Below are positions 33,937 to 43,531 of a stretch of DNA of 64,000 nucleotides, piece by piece. Made by a program: the position numbers and the translations under genes. Each line of letters begins with the position of its first letter. The first letter of the stretch is position 1. The notes beneath the pieces were generated by a model. That model made no database searches. It worked only from the letters and a program-made list of their open reading frames with translations, and was not told the DNA's origin. Origin of the DNA: Glycomyces sambucus (GTDB lineage: Bacteria; Actinomycetota; Actinomycetes; Mycobacteriales; Micromonosporaceae); the NCBI RefSeq assembly GCF_900102815.1, contig NZ_FNGF01000006.1, forward strand, positions 372,001 to 436,000. Direction: 5' to 3'.

Positions 33937-34452
33937 GTGAAGACCGAGGAGCAGCAGCAAGAGGCCGAGTTCCGTTCCTTCGCGACCGCCCAGCGCGACA
34001 GCCTGCGGCGGTACGCCTACCTGCTGTGCGGGGACTGGTACGAGGCCGACGACATCGTGCAGAAGGCGTTGACGAAGATGTTCGCCGCGTGGAAGCGCGT
34101 CGAACCGGGGGGCGCGCCCGCGTACGTGCGGCGCATCGTCACCAACGTGTACTTCTCGCACCGCCGCCTGTCGTGGGTGCGCCGCGAGCGCGCCAGCGAC
34201 GAGCTGCCGGTGCGCCGCCTCGACCGCCCGCAGGAGGCGGTCGACCAGCGGCTCGAACTCATCGCCGCGCTGGACCGGCTGCCGCCGAGACAGCGGGCCA
34301 CGCTCGTTCTGCGGTTCTGGGAGCAACTGTCCGTTGACGAGACCGCCGCCGCCATGGGGTGCTCGACGGGGACCGTGAAGAGCCAGTGCGCCAAGGGCAT
34401 CGCCAAGATGCGCGACCTCCTCACCGACACCGTCGTCCCGGCCCGGGCGTAG
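33937..34452 (+). CDS. SigE-family ECF RNA polymerase sigma factor
   Basis: 171 residues; GTG 33937 with GAAAGAGG upstream was chosen over an earlier in-frame ATG. Region 2 contains RDSLRRYAYLLCGDWYEADD and region 4 LDRLPPRQRATLVLRFWEQL, then SVDETAAAMGCSTGTVKSQC. This is the size and motif pattern of the actinobacterial SigE/ECF family. The downstream gene, 20 bp away, encodes a membrane-anchored protein that may modulate it. Confidence 0.85.
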   Translation: MKTEEQQQEAEFRSFATAQRDSLRRYAYLLCGDWYEADDIVQKALTKMFAAWKRVEPGGAPAYVRRIVTNVYFSHRRLSWVRRERASDELPVRRLDRPQEAVDQRLELIAALDRLPPRQRATLVLRFWEQLSVDETAAAMGCSTGTVKSQCAKGIAKMRDLLTDTVVPARA

Positions 34453-34472
34453 CGGAAGAAAGCGAAACGACC

Positions 34473-36077
34473 ATGAGACTGCAAGACGACGACCCCGGAG
34501 CGGCGTTCCGGGCCCTGCCCGACCTGACGCCCCCGCCCGCGGCGTTCGACCTCGACGCGATCGTGCGCGACGGCTACAAGGCCCGCCGCCGCCACCGCGC
34601 GGTCCTCACCGGCGCCTCCGCGACCAGCGTGGCGGCCATCGCCGCCGTGCTCGCCTTCTCCGCGGGGCTCCTCCCCGTCGGCCCGGACGGCGACGACGTG
34701 TCGGGCCCGCCGGCCGGCGAGAGCGGCGAGCACGAAGGCGGCCCCGATCCGGCGCTGTCGGGCTACCCCTGGCCCGGGTACGACGGCTTCGGCGACGAGG
34801 CGGTGGCCGAGCAGCTCACCGAGGCGGGACGGGAGGCGTTCGGCAACCTGCTCATCGCGACCGGCCTGGTCGCGGCGGACGACTTCCGCTCGACCACGAA
34901 CGAGCCGACCGAGGAGGAGATCCAGCTCTACGCCGACGAACTGGGGCTCACCTTCGAGGAGGCCGAGGCCGAGCTGACCTATGAGGAGGGCGACGGCCTG
35001 TTCGTCTTCTCCGGCAACACCACTCCCGGGAACTACGGCCAGGTCCAGCTCTACGGCTACCGCGCCTGGGTGCTCGGGTCGGAGGACCCCGAGTCCGGGT
35101 CCTGGACCCAGCACCTGCTCACCGTCGAGACCCTGCTGCCGGGCGGCTGGACCGCCGAGCCGGGTCCGACCTCCGAGCAGTTCTTCCCGCAGCACCTGAT
35201 CGACGACGACGTGGCGGACTTCGCGACGACCGACCTCGACGACGGCCGGGTCCTGTACACGGCCGACGACCAGTGCGAGCTCGCGGTCGCCGTGGTCTAC
35301 CCGAACGGCTCGGCGCTGCGCGCGACCTGGGACAAGGGCTGCGCCGAGGGCGGGGTGACGACGGAGGTCGACCCGGCGGTGCTGGAGGCCGCGGCACTGG
35401 CGATGCCCGAGATCGACTACTCGACCGAAGGTCTGAGCGAGATCGACGAGGTCCTGGAGGTGCCGACCGGCTGGCTCGAGTCGGACCGCTCCTGGGAGGA
35501 GTGGGCCGATGACGGCGCGCAGGCCACCGGTGAGGCGGTCGAGGCGAGGCTCGCCGAGCTGCTGCCGGGGTCGACGCTCGGGGAGCCCTCGGCGAGCCTC
35601 GCCGATCCCTGGGCGTTCGCCGACCCGGACACGGTGCGGAAGCACCAGTACTCGATGCACGCGTCGGTGCCGTTCACGACGACGATCGACACGACCGTCG
35701 ACGACGCGTCGGCCGACCTGGTGTACACCCTGCCCGGCGGCTGGCTGCCGGGCTTCAACGAGCCCGGTCAGGAAGGTCCGTTCCTCGCGGACTGCAGAGC
35801 GGACTTCACGTGCACCGAGCGCGAGATCGACGGCCGCACGGCGTACATCGCGGAGCGGCGCGAGACGATCTCGGCGGACGGGGACTCCGGCGACGGGCCC
35901 TGGTTCGAGGGCGAGTACGAGGTCACGGTGGTCGACCCCGACGGCTGGGCCGTGTCGGCCTGGGTGCAGTTCGGGAACGAGGACTTCGAGCTGTCCTCGG
36001 ACGAGCTGGCCGAGGTCCTGGCGCAGCTCCCGGCCCCGGTGTACGACGAGGACCTGGAGCCGGTCCTCGGGGACTGA
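34473..36077 (+). CDS. Membrane-anchored protein coupled to the sigma factor
   Basis: 534 residues from ATG 34473 (GGAAGAAAG upstream). A 40-residue cytoplasmic part (FDLDAIVRDGYKARRRHRAV) is followed by one membrane helix (about 46-66) and a large acidic extracytoplasmic domain of about 460 residues with repeated YEEGDGLFVFSG/VYTLPGGWLPGF-type strands. The topology suits an anti-sigma-like or surface sensor protein, but no ZAS anti-sigma motif is seen. The gene order (sigma then membrane protein) is usual for SigE-family pairs. Confidence 0.6.
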   Translation: MRLQDDDPGAAFRALPDLTPPPAAFDLDAIVRDGYKARRRHRAVLTGASATSVAAIAAVLAFSAGLLPVGPDGDDVSGPPAGESGEHEGGPDPALSGYPWPGYDGFGDEAVAEQLTEAGREAFGNLLIATGLVAADDFRSTTNEPTEEEIQLYADELGLTFEEAEAELTYEEGDGLFVFSGNTTPGNYGQVQLYGYRAWVLGSEDPESGSWTQHLLTVETLLPGGWTAEPGPTSEQFFPQHLIDDDVADFATTDLDDGRVLYTADDQCELAVAVVYPNGSALRATWDKGCAEGGVTTEVDPAVLEAAALAMPEIDYSTEGLSEIDEVLEVPTGWLESDRSWEEWADDGAQATGEAVEARLAELLPGSTLGEPSASLADPWAFADPDTVRKHQYSMHASVPFTTTIDTTVDDASADLVYTLPGGWLPGFNEPGQEGPFLADCRADFTCTEREIDGRTAYIAERRETISADGDSGDGPWFEGEYEVTVVDPDGWAVSAWVQFGNEDFELSSDELAEVLAQLPAPVYDEDLEPVLGD

Positions 36078-36103
36078 CGACCGGATTCCCCTGGGCGGCA
36101 GGC

Positions 36104-36129
36104 GGGCCCGGCTCGAACGAGCCGGGCCC
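36104..36129. terminator. Bidirectional terminator
   Basis: GGGCCCGGCTC (36104-36114) pairs with GAGCCGGGCCC (36119-36129) around a GAAC loop. It lies between the convergent sigma-operon (+) and ectD (-) ends. Confidence 0.8.
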
Positions 36130-36190
36130 TCATCGCGTCCCGCCCCCGGGACGGTGGTCCGTTTCGGTCAGGTGGCCGGGAGGCCGGTGG

Positions 36191-37078
36191 TCAGTTCAGG
36201 ACCTGCCAGTCCCGGGACCCCAGGTACTCCGGGCGCGGCTTCTCGGCCGCGAACGGCTCGACCAGGGAGTTCTCGATCGAGTTGAACACGATGAACAGGT
36301 TCGAGCGCGGGAACGGCGTGATGTTCCCGTTCGAGCCGTGCATGCAGTTCGAGTCGAACCACACCGCCGACCCCGCGGGGCCGGTGAACTGGTGGATGCC
36401 GTGCTTGTCGGCGAGGAGCCGCAGCGACGCGTGGTCGGGCGTGCCGGCCTCCTGCCGCACCAGCGACGACTTGTGGTTGTCCGCGGGGGTCTCCCCCAGG
36501 CACGACACGAACGTCTGGTGCGAGCCCGGCATGATCATCAGCGAGCCGTTGAAGTGGTAGTTCTCGGTCATCGCGAGCGACAGGCTGACCGCCCGCATCC
36601 GCGGCATGCCGTCCTCGGCGTGCCACGTCTCGAAGTCCGAGTGCCACTCGAAGGGCGCGCCGCCGAAGCCGGGCTTGTAGTTGATCCGGCTCTGGTGGAC
36701 GTACACCTCCGAGCCGAGGATCTGGCGGGCGACCCCGGCGATGCGGTCGTCGCGGAGCATGGCCGCGAAGAACGGCGAGATCTTGTGGACGTCGAAGACC
36801 GAGCGGACCTCGTCGGTGGTCCGCTCGCGCACGACCCGCTCGTCCCCGATGAGGGCCGGGTCGTGCAGGAGCTGCTCGATCTCGCTCTGGGCGGCGGCCA
36901 GCTCGGCCGGGGTGAGCAGCTGCTCCACGGGGGTGAAGCCGTTCGCCTGGTGGGCGTCGAGGTGCGGCTGGGCGAGCGGCCCGTCGGCGGGCCGGCCCCA
37001 GACGGCGGGGTCCTCGGTGCGGTAGATGAGCCGCGGTTCGTCGAACCTGCGGGTCGGGTAGAGGTCGGTGGGCGACAT
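36191..37078 (-). CDS. ectD: Ectoine 5-hydroxylase
   Basis: 295 residues. The iron-binding residues are visible: His146-x-Asp148 in FEWHSDFETWHAEDGMPR (the EctD signature) and His247 in CMHGSN. It converts ectoine to 5-hydroxyectoine with 2-oxoglutarate, O2 and Fe(II), in the cytoplasm. Last gene of ectABCD; ectC stops 38 bp upstream. Normal length for the family. Confidence 0.97.
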   Translation of the reverse strand: MSPTDLYPTRRFDEPRLIYRTEDPAVWGRPADGPLAQPHLDAHQANGFTPVEQLLTPAELAAAQSEIEQLLHDPALIGDERVVRERTTDEVRSVFDVHKISPFFAAMLRDDRIAGVARQILGSEVYVHQSRINYKPGFGGAPFEWHSDFETWHAEDGMPRMRAVSLSLAMTENYHFNGSLMIMPGSHQTFVSCLGETPADNHKSSLVRQEAGTPDHASLRLLADKHGIHQFTGPAGSAVWFDSNCMHGSNGNITPFPRSNLFIVFNSIENSLVEPFAAEKPRPEYLGSRDWQVLN

Positions 37079-37116
37079 GGTCGTTCGTTCCTCTCTGCGC
37101 CGTGCGGCGCGGTCCG

Positions 37117-37524
37117 CTATTCGGTGATGAGGGGGTAGACGCCGTCGGCGTCGTGGACCTCCCGGCCGGTGACGGGCGGGTTGAACACGCAGATCACGCG
37201 CAGGTCCTCCTCGACGTCGAGGACGTGCCGCTCGTGGCCGTTGAGGACGTACATGGTCCCGGGGGCGAGCGCGTGGACCTCGCCTCTCTCGAGGTCGCGG
37301 AGCTTGCCGGACCCCTCGATGACGTAGACGGCCTCGACGTGGTTGGCGTAGTGCATGGTCGTGGAGGTCCCGGCGAACAGGACGGTGTCGTGGAGCGAGA
37401 ACCCGGTGCCGTCCTTCGCGAGCAGGAGCCGGCGCGAGCGCCAGGTCCCGGCGGCCCGGTCCCGGTCGCCGCCTTCGACGTCGGCGTCGGTGCCGAGGAG
37501 GTCTTCGAGTCGTCTGACGATCAT
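37117..37524 (-). CDS. ectC: L-ectoine synthase
   Basis: 135 residues, cupin fold; [17 protein letters not shown] and [12 protein letters not shown] are the conserved metal- and substrate-binding strands. Catalyses cyclisation of N-gamma-acetyl-diaminobutyrate to ectoine. Its ATG overlaps the ectB stop (ATGA). Confidence 0.97.
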   Translation of the reverse strand: MIVRRLEDLLGTDADVEGGDRDRAAGTWRSRRLLLAKDGTGFSLHDTVLFAGTSTTMHYANHVEAVYVIEGSGKLRDLERGEVHALAPGTMYVLNGHERHVLDVEEDLRVICVFNPPVTGREVHDADGVYPLITE

Positions 37525-38867
37525 GCGGACTCCTTCGCTTCGGCTTCCTTGGCGACCTGGGCTTCCCTTGAGACCCGTGCATCCTTGGCGGCCTGGGCTT
37601 CCTTAGCGGCCTCGGCTTCCTTGGCCACCACGGCGACCGCCTCGCGGGCGATGCCGATGCCCTCTTCGAAGTCGTCCCTGGTGGTGGTCAGGGGCGGCAG
37701 CAGCTTGACGACCTCGTCCTCGGCGCCGGAGGTCTCCATGAGCAGGCCGTTCGCGAACGCCTCGGCGCACACCTGGCCGGCGTGCTCGGGGTCGGCGAAG
37801 ACGAGGCCACGGGCGAGTCCCCTGCCGCGCGTGGAGATCCCGAGCTCGGGATGGGACTCGGCGATGCCCTTGAGCTCGCCGTCGAGCCAGTCGGCGCGGT
37901 CATCGACGGCGGCGGTGAGGTCGTCGTCGCGCCAGAACGTCTCCAGGGCCGCCTGCGCGGTCACGAACGCGGGGGCGAACCCGCGGAACGTGCCGTTGTG
38001 CTCGCCGGGCTCCCACACGTCCAGGTGCGGTCTCATGAGGGTCAGGGCGAACGGGAGTCCCATGCCCGACAGGGACTTCGAGAGCGTGACGATGTCCGGG
38101 GTGATCCCGGCGCGCTCGAAGGAGAAGAACGGTCCGGTGCGCCCGCAGCCCATCTGGATGTCGTCGACGATGAACAGCAGCTCGTGCTCGCGGCAGACCT
38201 GCTCCAGGCCGCGCAGCCACGCCTCGGAGGCGACGTTGACGCCGCCTTCGCCCTGCACGGTCTCCACGATCACCGCGGCGGGCCGGTCGAGCCCGGAGCC
38301 GGGGTCTTCGAGGAGGCTGCGCAGCCACAGGAAGTCGGGCGTGCGGCCGTCCATGTAGTTGTCGTAGGGCATGGTCGCGGCGTTGTTGAGCGGGACGCCG
38401 GCGCCGCCGCGCTTCATGGAGTTCCCGGTGACCGCGAGGGCCCCGAGGGTCATGCCGTGGAACCCGTTCGTGAAGGACACGACGGTCTCGCGGCCGGTGT
38501 ACTTGCGCGCCAGCTTGAGCGCGGCCTCAACGGCGTTGTTCCCGGCGGGGCCGGGGAACTGGACCTTGTAGTCGAGGTTCCGGGGCGCGAGCACGAGGTC
38601 GCGGAAGGACTCCAGGAAGGACCGCTTCGCTGCGGAGTAGGTGTCGAGGGTGTGGACGACGTTGTCCTCGGCGAGGTAGGCCAGCAGGGCCTCTTTCATC
38701 GCGGGGTGGTTGTGCCCGTAGTTGAGCGACCCCGCGCCGGCGAAGAAGTCGATGTAGGACCTTCCCCGCTCGTCGGTGATGCGGCTGCCCTTGGCGGTGG
38801 TGAACACCGCGGGCCAGTTGCGGCAGTAGGAGCGGACTTCTGATTCGACCTGTTCGAAAACCTGCAT
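37521..38867 (-). CDS. ectB: Diaminobutyrate-2-oxoglutarate transaminase
   Basis: 448 residues; start ATG 38867 ([15 protein letters not shown]), the frame being open further upstream without homology. PLP-dependent class III aminotransferase with [30 protein letters not shown] and the Lys region [14 protein letters not shown]. Makes diaminobutyrate from aspartate semialdehyde. Unusual: the last 35 residues are an Ala/Lys/Glu-rich hexad repeat ([24 protein letters not shown]) not found in most EctB proteins, encoded by about 18-bp imperfect repeats. Confidence 0.96.
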   Translation of the reverse strand: MQVFEQVESEVRSYCRNWPAVFTTAKGSRITDERGRSYIDFFAGAGSLNYGHNHPAMKEALLAYLAEDNVVHTLDTYSAAKRSFLESFRDLVLAPRNLDYKVQFPGPAGNNAVEAALKLARKYTGRETVVSFTNGFHGMTLGALAVTGNSMKRGGAGVPLNNAATMPYDNYMDGRTPDFLWLRSLLEDPGSGLDRPAAVIVETVQGEGGVNVASEAWLRGLEQVCREHELLFIVDDIQMGCGRTGPFFSFERAGITPDIVTLSKSLSGMGLPFALTLMRPHLDVWEPGEHNGTFRGFAPAFVTAQAALETFWRDDDLTAAVDDRADWLDGELKGIAESHPELGISTRGRGLARGLVFADPEHAGQVCAEAFANGLLMETSGAEDEVVKLLPPLTTTRDDFEEGIGIAREAVAVVAKEAEAAKEAQAAKDARVSREAQVAKEAEAKESA

Positions 38868-38973
38868 GAGTCTCTCTGGGTCGGCCTGATCGGCTGCACC
38901 CCGCTTCCCGTCCGGTCTCGGACGGGCGCGTACCCGGGTCGGCGCTTCGTGAGTGGGCCCGGGTAGGGCGGGC

Positions 38974-39627
38974 TCAGCTCCGGACGCGGCCCTCGGCGCC
39001 GCGGGGGTCCGACGGGCGAGCAAGCGGCCCGCCGGCCTCCCCGACCGGCCGCGTGAGCGGGCCGATGCGCTGCAGCACTTCGGGTTCGTGTCCGGAGCCG
39101 AGCTCGTGCTCGGAGAACAGCACGTCGCGCGTCAGGTCCGAGCCGCTTCGCTTGGCGAAGGACTCGAACAGGTGCATCGACGCTTTGTTGCCGGGGGTCA
39201 CGGTCGCTTCGACGAAGCGGACCCCTTCGGCGCGCACGGTCTCGGCCAGGTGGCCGAGCATGCGCGATGCCAGTCCGCGGCGGCGGTGGTCCGGGCCCAC
39301 GGCCACCTGCCACACGAAGAGCGTGTCGGGTGCGGCCGGGCGCCGGTAACCGGTGATGAAGCCCGCCAGGCGGCCGCCCGCGCGAGCGACGACGCTGGTG
39401 TCCGCGAAGTCGCGGCACCACAGCAGGTACGCGTACCCGCTGTTGACGTCGAGGCCCCCCGATTCGCGGGCGAGCCGTTCCATGGGGGCGCCGTCCCCGG
39501 GGCCGGGCGGACCCAGCTCCAGGGGCGGCATGCCCGGATCGAGCGGCTCCTGGGCGGAGCCGCTCGATCCTCTGACCTGGGTGCCGGCCCCTGCCGGGCC
39601 GTGGGCACCTGTGTCACCGGTTGGCAT
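38974..39627 (-). CDS. ectA: Diaminobutyrate acetyltransferase
   Basis: 217 residues from ATG 39627. GNAT fold with the acetyl-CoA loop VAVGPDHRRRGLASRMLGHL. Acetylates the gamma-amino group of diaminobutyrate, the first dedicated step after EctB. It has a hydrophilic N-terminal extension of about 45 residues and a Pro/Gly-rich tail. The start lies 7 nt after a -10-like TACGGT, so it may be leaderless. A 106-bp gap separates it from ectB. Confidence 0.94.
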   Translation of the reverse strand: MPTGDTGAHGPAGAGTQVRGSSGSAQEPLDPGMPPLELGPPGPGDGAPMERLARESGGLDVNSGYAYLLWCRDFADTSVVARAGGRLAGFITGYRRPAAPDTLFVWQVAVGPDHRRRGLASRMLGHLAETVRAEGVRFVEATVTPGNKASMHLFESFAKRSGSDLTRDVLFSEHELGSGHEPEVLQRIGPLTRPVGEAGGPLARPSDPRGAEGRVRS

Positions 39628-39634
39628 GGGGACG

Positions 39635-39663
39635 ACCGTAACAAAGTTCGCCCCGATTGTTAA
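39635..39663 (-). promoter_or_regulatory. ectABCD promoter
   Basis: On the minus strand TTAACA (39663-39658) and TACGGT (39640-39635) are 17 bp apart and end 7 nt before the ectA ATG. This is the only promoter-like pair in the 73-bp spacer to mazG. A leaderless ectoine mRNA would follow. Osmotic control elements cannot be recognised by eye. Confidence 0.5.
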
Positions 39664-39700
39664 GGCAAACCGAACGATATTGTGAAGTTTTCCGCAAAGG

Positions 39701-40651
39701 TCAGTAGTCGACGGGCTCCTCGCCGTCGTGTCCTTGCGCGTCAAGGCGTTCCAGGCCCGCGCGTTCGCCGATCGCCTTGCGCAGCGCCAGTTCGGGGTCG
39801 ACTCCCGCGGCCCGCGCGGCGCCGACCGCCGCGAGCAGGAAGTCGCCGACCCGGTCGGGCTCCAGCTTCATCCCGTCGGGGAGCTCGGGCAGGTCCAGGG
39901 GCTCGCCCTGGTCGCTGAACCGCTCGATGACCTTGGCGGCCAGCGCGAGCGAGGGGAGCCGCCGGGAGACGCCGTCGGCCGGGTGGTCGCGGTGCGGCTT
40001 CTCGGCGGCCTTCGCCTCGTTCCAGTTCTCGTACAGGTCCTCGGGGTCGGCGTCGCCCCACACGTGCGGGTGGCGGCGGACGATCTTCTCCACGAGGTCG
40101 CCGGCGACGTCGTCGATGTCGAAGTCCTCGGCGAGCGAGGCGTGCAGGAGCGGCTGGAACAGCAGGTCGCCGAGCTCTTCGCGCAGCTCGTCGGGGTCGC
40201 CCCCGGCGATGGCGTCGAGGACCTCGTAGGACTCCTCCAGCAGGTACGGGGCCAGGGTCCCGTGGGTCTGCCCGCGGTGCCACGGGCAGCCGTCCTCGGC
40301 GTGGAGGCGGGCGACGGCCTCGACGAGGTCGAGGAGGCGCGCACCGGGCGGGTCCCAGGAGCCGTAGACGACCTCCAGCTCGATCTCGCCGCCGGCGACG
40401 TACTCGGCGAGGGCTTCGCGCAGCTCCTCGTCGCCTGCTTCGCCGACGACCCACACACCGCCCTCCTCCAGGAACTGGGCGGCGTCCTCGACGATGTCGA
40501 CGTCGATGCCGGCGTCGCGGATCGCCTCGACGGCGGGGGTCTCGTCGAACGCGGCCACCGCCTCGGCCTCGTGCAGGGCGTCCCACGCCTCGACCGAGAG
40601 GAGGCCGGCGGGGATGCGAGGGGAGGTCAGGAGCCAGGTGACGGTGCTCAA
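39701..40651 (-). CDS. mazG: Nucleoside triphosphate pyrophosphohydrolase MazG
   Basis: 316 residues; TTG start overlapping the upstream stop (TTGA). The MazG domain (about 105-240) has CPWHRGQTHGTL, LLEESYEVLDAI and the metal motif DELREELGDLLFQ. A 90-residue N-terminal domain (VTWLLTSPRIPAGLLSVEAW) of the TetR/SAM-methylase-like type common in actinobacterial MazG precedes it. Removes (d)NTP pools or misincorporated nucleotides under stress. Translationally coupled to the SurA-like lipoprotein gene. Confidence 0.9.
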   Translation of the reverse strand: MSTVTWLLTSPRIPAGLLSVEAWDALHEAEAVAAFDETPAVEAIRDAGIDVDIVEDAAQFLEEGGVWVVGEAGDEELREALAEYVAGGEIELEVVYGSWDPPGARLLDLVEAVARLHAEDGCPWHRGQTHGTLAPYLLEESYEVLDAIAGGDPDELREELGDLLFQPLLHASLAEDFDIDDVAGDLVEKIVRRHPHVWGDADPEDLYENWNEAKAAEKPHRDHPADGVSRRLPSLALAAKVIERFSDQGEPLDLPELPDGMKLEPDRVGDFLLAAVGAARAAGVDPELALRKAIGERAGLERLDAQGHDGEEPVDY

Positions 40652-41217
40652 CGCTGCGGGACCTCGACGGGGAAGACCGAGGGGAGCGGGCTGAGGTCGA
40701 AGTCGCCGTAGCGGGGGTTCACGGAGATGTCGTACTCCTCGATGTACCCGGCGAGGTCGTCGGTGAAGCCGGCGAGGAGCTCGAAGTCGGCCTGGGTGTA
40801 GGCGGCGACGTTCGCGTCGGTGGCGGCGGCCTCGGCGGCGGCGGCCGTCTCGGACTCGGTGAGCGGGCGGGGCTCGGACCGCTCGACGAGCTGCTGGAAG
40901 TAGTCCTCGGCCTGGACCGCGATGGCCTCGAGCCCGTCGGCGCCGGCGCTGGAGACCGGGGTGAGGTCGAGGGCCTCGCCGAGCTCGGAGTAGAGCACGT
41001 AGACGACGACCTGCTCGCGGTCGCCGGAGTAGTCGTGGATGCCCAGGTCCTCGCCCTGGTCGGCGCGGAAGTCGGCGATCGTGGCGACGTACCCGTCGAT
41101 CGTGGTCTCGGGCACCCGCTCGTCGCCGACGAACAGGGCCGCGCCCTGCTGACTCCCGCAGGCCCCCAGCGCGAGGAGCGCGACCGAGGCCGCACCCGCC
41201 AGTCTCAGTGTGCGCAC
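40648..41217 (-). CDS. SurA-like lipoprotein (chaperone N-domain)
   Basis: 189 residues from GTG 41217 (GAAGGGAA upstream; another GTG five codons earlier). Lipoprotein signal with lipobox LGAC (Cys at about 20). The mature part, e.g. ALFVGDERVPETTIDGYVAT and the long helices after, resembles the SurA N-terminal chaperone domain of actinobacterial lipoproteins that sit next to mazG. No PPIase domain is present. Extracytoplasmic folding aid is inferred. Confidence 0.75.
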   Translation of the reverse strand: MRTLRLAGAASVALLALGACGSQQGAALFVGDERVPETTIDGYVATIADFRADQGEDLGIHDYSGDREQVVVYVLYSELGEALDLTPVSSAGADGLEAIAVQAEDYFQQLVERSEPRPLTESETAAAAEAAATDANVAAYTQADFELLAGFTDDLAGYIEEYDISVNPRYGDFDLSPLPSVFPVEVPQR

Positions 41218-41360
41218 AGCACTTCCCTTCACAGCGGGGCTCTGCTTCGCACAGCCCTTCGAGGTGGAGCCGTCCCGATCGACAGCCCCTGTGACCTTAG
41301 CCTCACGCCAGAAGCCCCGACAATCCGACCGCCTTGGAACGGAACGCCCTTCGAGTCCGG

Positions 41361-42293
41361 TCACCAGCGCTCCACGAGGGGCGGGTCGTGGGGGGTGGTC
41401 TGCCATTGGGCGGTGAGGCGGTGGAGGCGGGCGGGGGCGGCGGTGGCGATGGCCTTGGCGATCTTGTCGCCGCGGAGGTCGAGGACGATGGTGCCGACGA
41501 CGTGGTCGTCGACGGTGGCGACGAGGGCCGGGGCGTCGTTGACGACCGCGGCGTGGAGGGCGGGGGCGCCGCCGGCGAGGCGGCGCTTGGCGTCGGTGGG
41601 CTTGAAGCCGGCGCGCAGGACGCGGGCCATCTGCTCGGGTCCGGTGTAGCGCATCAGGGTCGCCATGAGGCCGGCCCCGTCGGAGAGGCCGGTGGCGTCG
41701 TCGGTGAGGAGGGCGACGAGGGCTTCGGTGCGGCCGGAGGAGGCGGCGGCGACGAACGCCTCGACGATCTTGAGCGCGGCGGCGCGGTCGACCTCGGTGC
41801 GGCTCTCGGCGCGCACGTGGCGCCGGGCCCGGAGGGCGTGCTGCTGCGAGGCGGACTCGGTGATGTCGAGGATCTGCGCGATCTCCTTGTGGGAGTGGGA
41901 GAACGCTTCGCGCAGGACGTACACGGCGCGCTCGGTGGGCGTGAGGCGTTCGAGCAGGAGGAGCACCGCCACGGTGACGGACTCGCGCTGCTCGACCGTG
42001 TCGAGCGGGCCGAGCATCGGGTCGCCTTCGAGGAGCGGTTCGGGGAGCCAGTCGCCGACGGTGCGCTCGCGGCGGGCCGTCGCGGAGCGGAGCCGGTCGA
42101 GCGCGAGGTTGGTCGCGACCTTGGTGAGCCACGCCTCGGGGACCTCGATGCGGTCGGTGTCGGCCGCCTGCCAGCGCAGGAACGCGTCCTGGACGACGTC
42201 CTCGGCGTCGGCGGCGGAACCGAGCAGGCGGTACGCCAAGGAGGCCAGCCGGTCGCGGCTGGCCTCGAAGCGCTCCAGTGTGGCGGCGTCCAT
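41361..42293 (-). CDS. ECF41-group (SigJ-like) sigma factor
   Basis: 310 residues. Region 2 (ASLAYRLLGSAADAEDVVQD) and region 4 (LERLTPTERAVYVLREAFSH) followed by a C-terminal SnoaL-like domain of about 100 residues (DAPALVATVDDHVVGTIVLD). This layout and the neighbouring oxidoreductase are diagnostic of ECF41, whose C-terminal domain controls its own activity instead of an anti-sigma factor. TACACT ends 6 nt before the ATG, so it is probably leaderless. Confidence 0.9.
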   Translation of the reverse strand: MDAATLERFEASRDRLASLAYRLLGSAADAEDVVQDAFLRWQAADTDRIEVPEAWLTKVATNLALDRLRSATARRERTVGDWLPEPLLEGDPMLGPLDTVEQRESVTVAVLLLLERLTPTERAVYVLREAFSHSHKEIAQILDITESASQQHALRARRHVRAESRTEVDRAAALKIVEAFVAAASSGRTEALVALLTDDATGLSDGAGLMATLMRYTGPEQMARVLRAGFKPTDAKRRLAGGAPALHAAVVNDAPALVATVDDHVVGTIVLDLRGDKIAKAIATAAPARLHRLTAQWQTTPHDPPLVERW

Positions 42294-42317
42294 GCGGCCA
42301 GTGTAGGAGGACGTGCG

Positions 42318-43499
42318 CTAGTAGGCGGCGTTCGCGGCGGCGACCGCCTCGCGGCGTTCCCGTGCGATGCGGCGCTTGCGGACGGGGAGTCCGTAGGTCG
42401 GGTGGACGACCCCGTGCACGGCGGTCTTGAGGATGAGGTCCTTGAGACCGGCGGCGACGCGGCCGCGGACCGACCAGGACGTGGTGCGGGACCCCAGGTG
42501 GAGCGCCTGGAACACCGCGTCCTTGCGGCCGAGGCTGATGTGGTTGCCGTAGTAGGCGAGCGAGGTCCGGCCGATGCCGGCGCCGGTGAGGTCGCCCATG
42601 ATCGCGCTGGTCGCCTGCATCGCCGTGAACCCGGCGGAGGCGCACGACATCGGCAGCGGCTCGCCGTCTTCGGCGAGGGTGAACGCGGCGTCGCCCGCGG
42701 CGTAGACGCCGGGGTGGGAGACCGAGCGCATCTGGCGGTCGACGAGGATCTGCCCGGCCCCGTTGACGTCGAGTCCGCTGGCGGCGGCGATGGGGTGGGC
42801 CGCGAAGCCGGCGGCCCACACGACGGTGGCGGCGTCGAAGGCGCGGCCGTCGGCGGCGAGCGCGCCCGCGGCGGTGACCTCGGTGATCTCGGTGTCCTCG
42901 TGGACGGCGATGCCAAGCCGGTCGAACGCGCGCAGGAGGTGGCCGCGGGCCTTGGGTCCGAGCCAGCCGCCGAGTTCCCCGGTGGTCGCGAGCGCGACGC
43001 GCAGGCCGGGGTGGGATTCGGCGATCTCGGTCACGGCCTCGATGCCGGTGAGGTTGCCGCCGACGACGAGGACGGCGCCGTGCGCGCGGTCGAGGCGTTC
43101 GCGGAGGCGCAGGGCCGCGGGGCGTCCGGCGACGTGGAAGGCGTGCTCGCGGACGCCGGGGATGCCGTGGTCGGCGACGGTGCTGCCGAGGGCGTACAGG
43201 AGCGTGTCGTGCTCCAGGACGGCCCCGTCGTCGAGGGTCGCAGTGCGCGCGGCGGCGTCGACCGCGGTGACGGCGGCGTGCCGGAATCGGACGCCGGTGC
43301 GCGTGAAGACGGCCGCGAGGTCGCGGCGGCGCAGGTCCGTTCCGGCGGCGACCTGGTGGAGGCGGAACCGTTCGACGAAGTCGGCCTCGGCGTTGACGAC
43401 GGTGATCGCGACGTCGTCGCGGTGGAGGCGGCGGGCGAGCGTTCCGGCGGCCCAGGTCCCGGCGAACCCGGCGCCGAGGACGGTGATGCGGTGCTGCAT
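42318..43499 (-). CDS. NDH-2-like FAD-dependent oxidoreductase
   Basis: 393 residues, ATG with AGGAG upstream. FAD-binding start ITVLGAGFAGTWAAGTLARR; NAD(P)-binding GAVLVVGGNLTGIEAV; second FAD motif VYAAGDAAF. Of the NADH dehydrogenase-type disulfide-independent family. It is upstream of the ECF41 sigma gene and, by the known rule for that group, is the sigma factor's probable target. Substrate unknown. Confidence 0.87.
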   Translation of the reverse strand: MQHRITVLGAGFAGTWAAGTLARRLHRDDVAITVVNAEADFVERFRLHQVAAGTDLRRRDLAAVFTRTGVRFRHAAVTAVDAAARTATLDDGAVLEHDTLLYALGSTVADHGIPGVREHAFHVAGRPAALRLRERLDRAHGAVLVVGGNLTGIEAVTEIAESHPGLRVALATTGELGGWLGPKARGHLLRAFDRLGIAVHEDTEITEVTAAGALAADGRAFDAATVVWAAGFAAHPIAAASGLDVNGAGQILVDRQMRSVSHPGVYAAGDAAFTLAEDGEPLPMSCASAGFTAMQATSAIMGDLTGAGIGRTSLAYYGNHISLGRKDAVFQALHLGSRTTSWSVRGRVAAGLKDLILKTAVHGVVHPTYGLPVRKRRIARERREAVAAANAAY

Positions 43500-43531
43500 G
43501 GTCTCACTCCTGTCTGGCTTGCTGGACTCTG

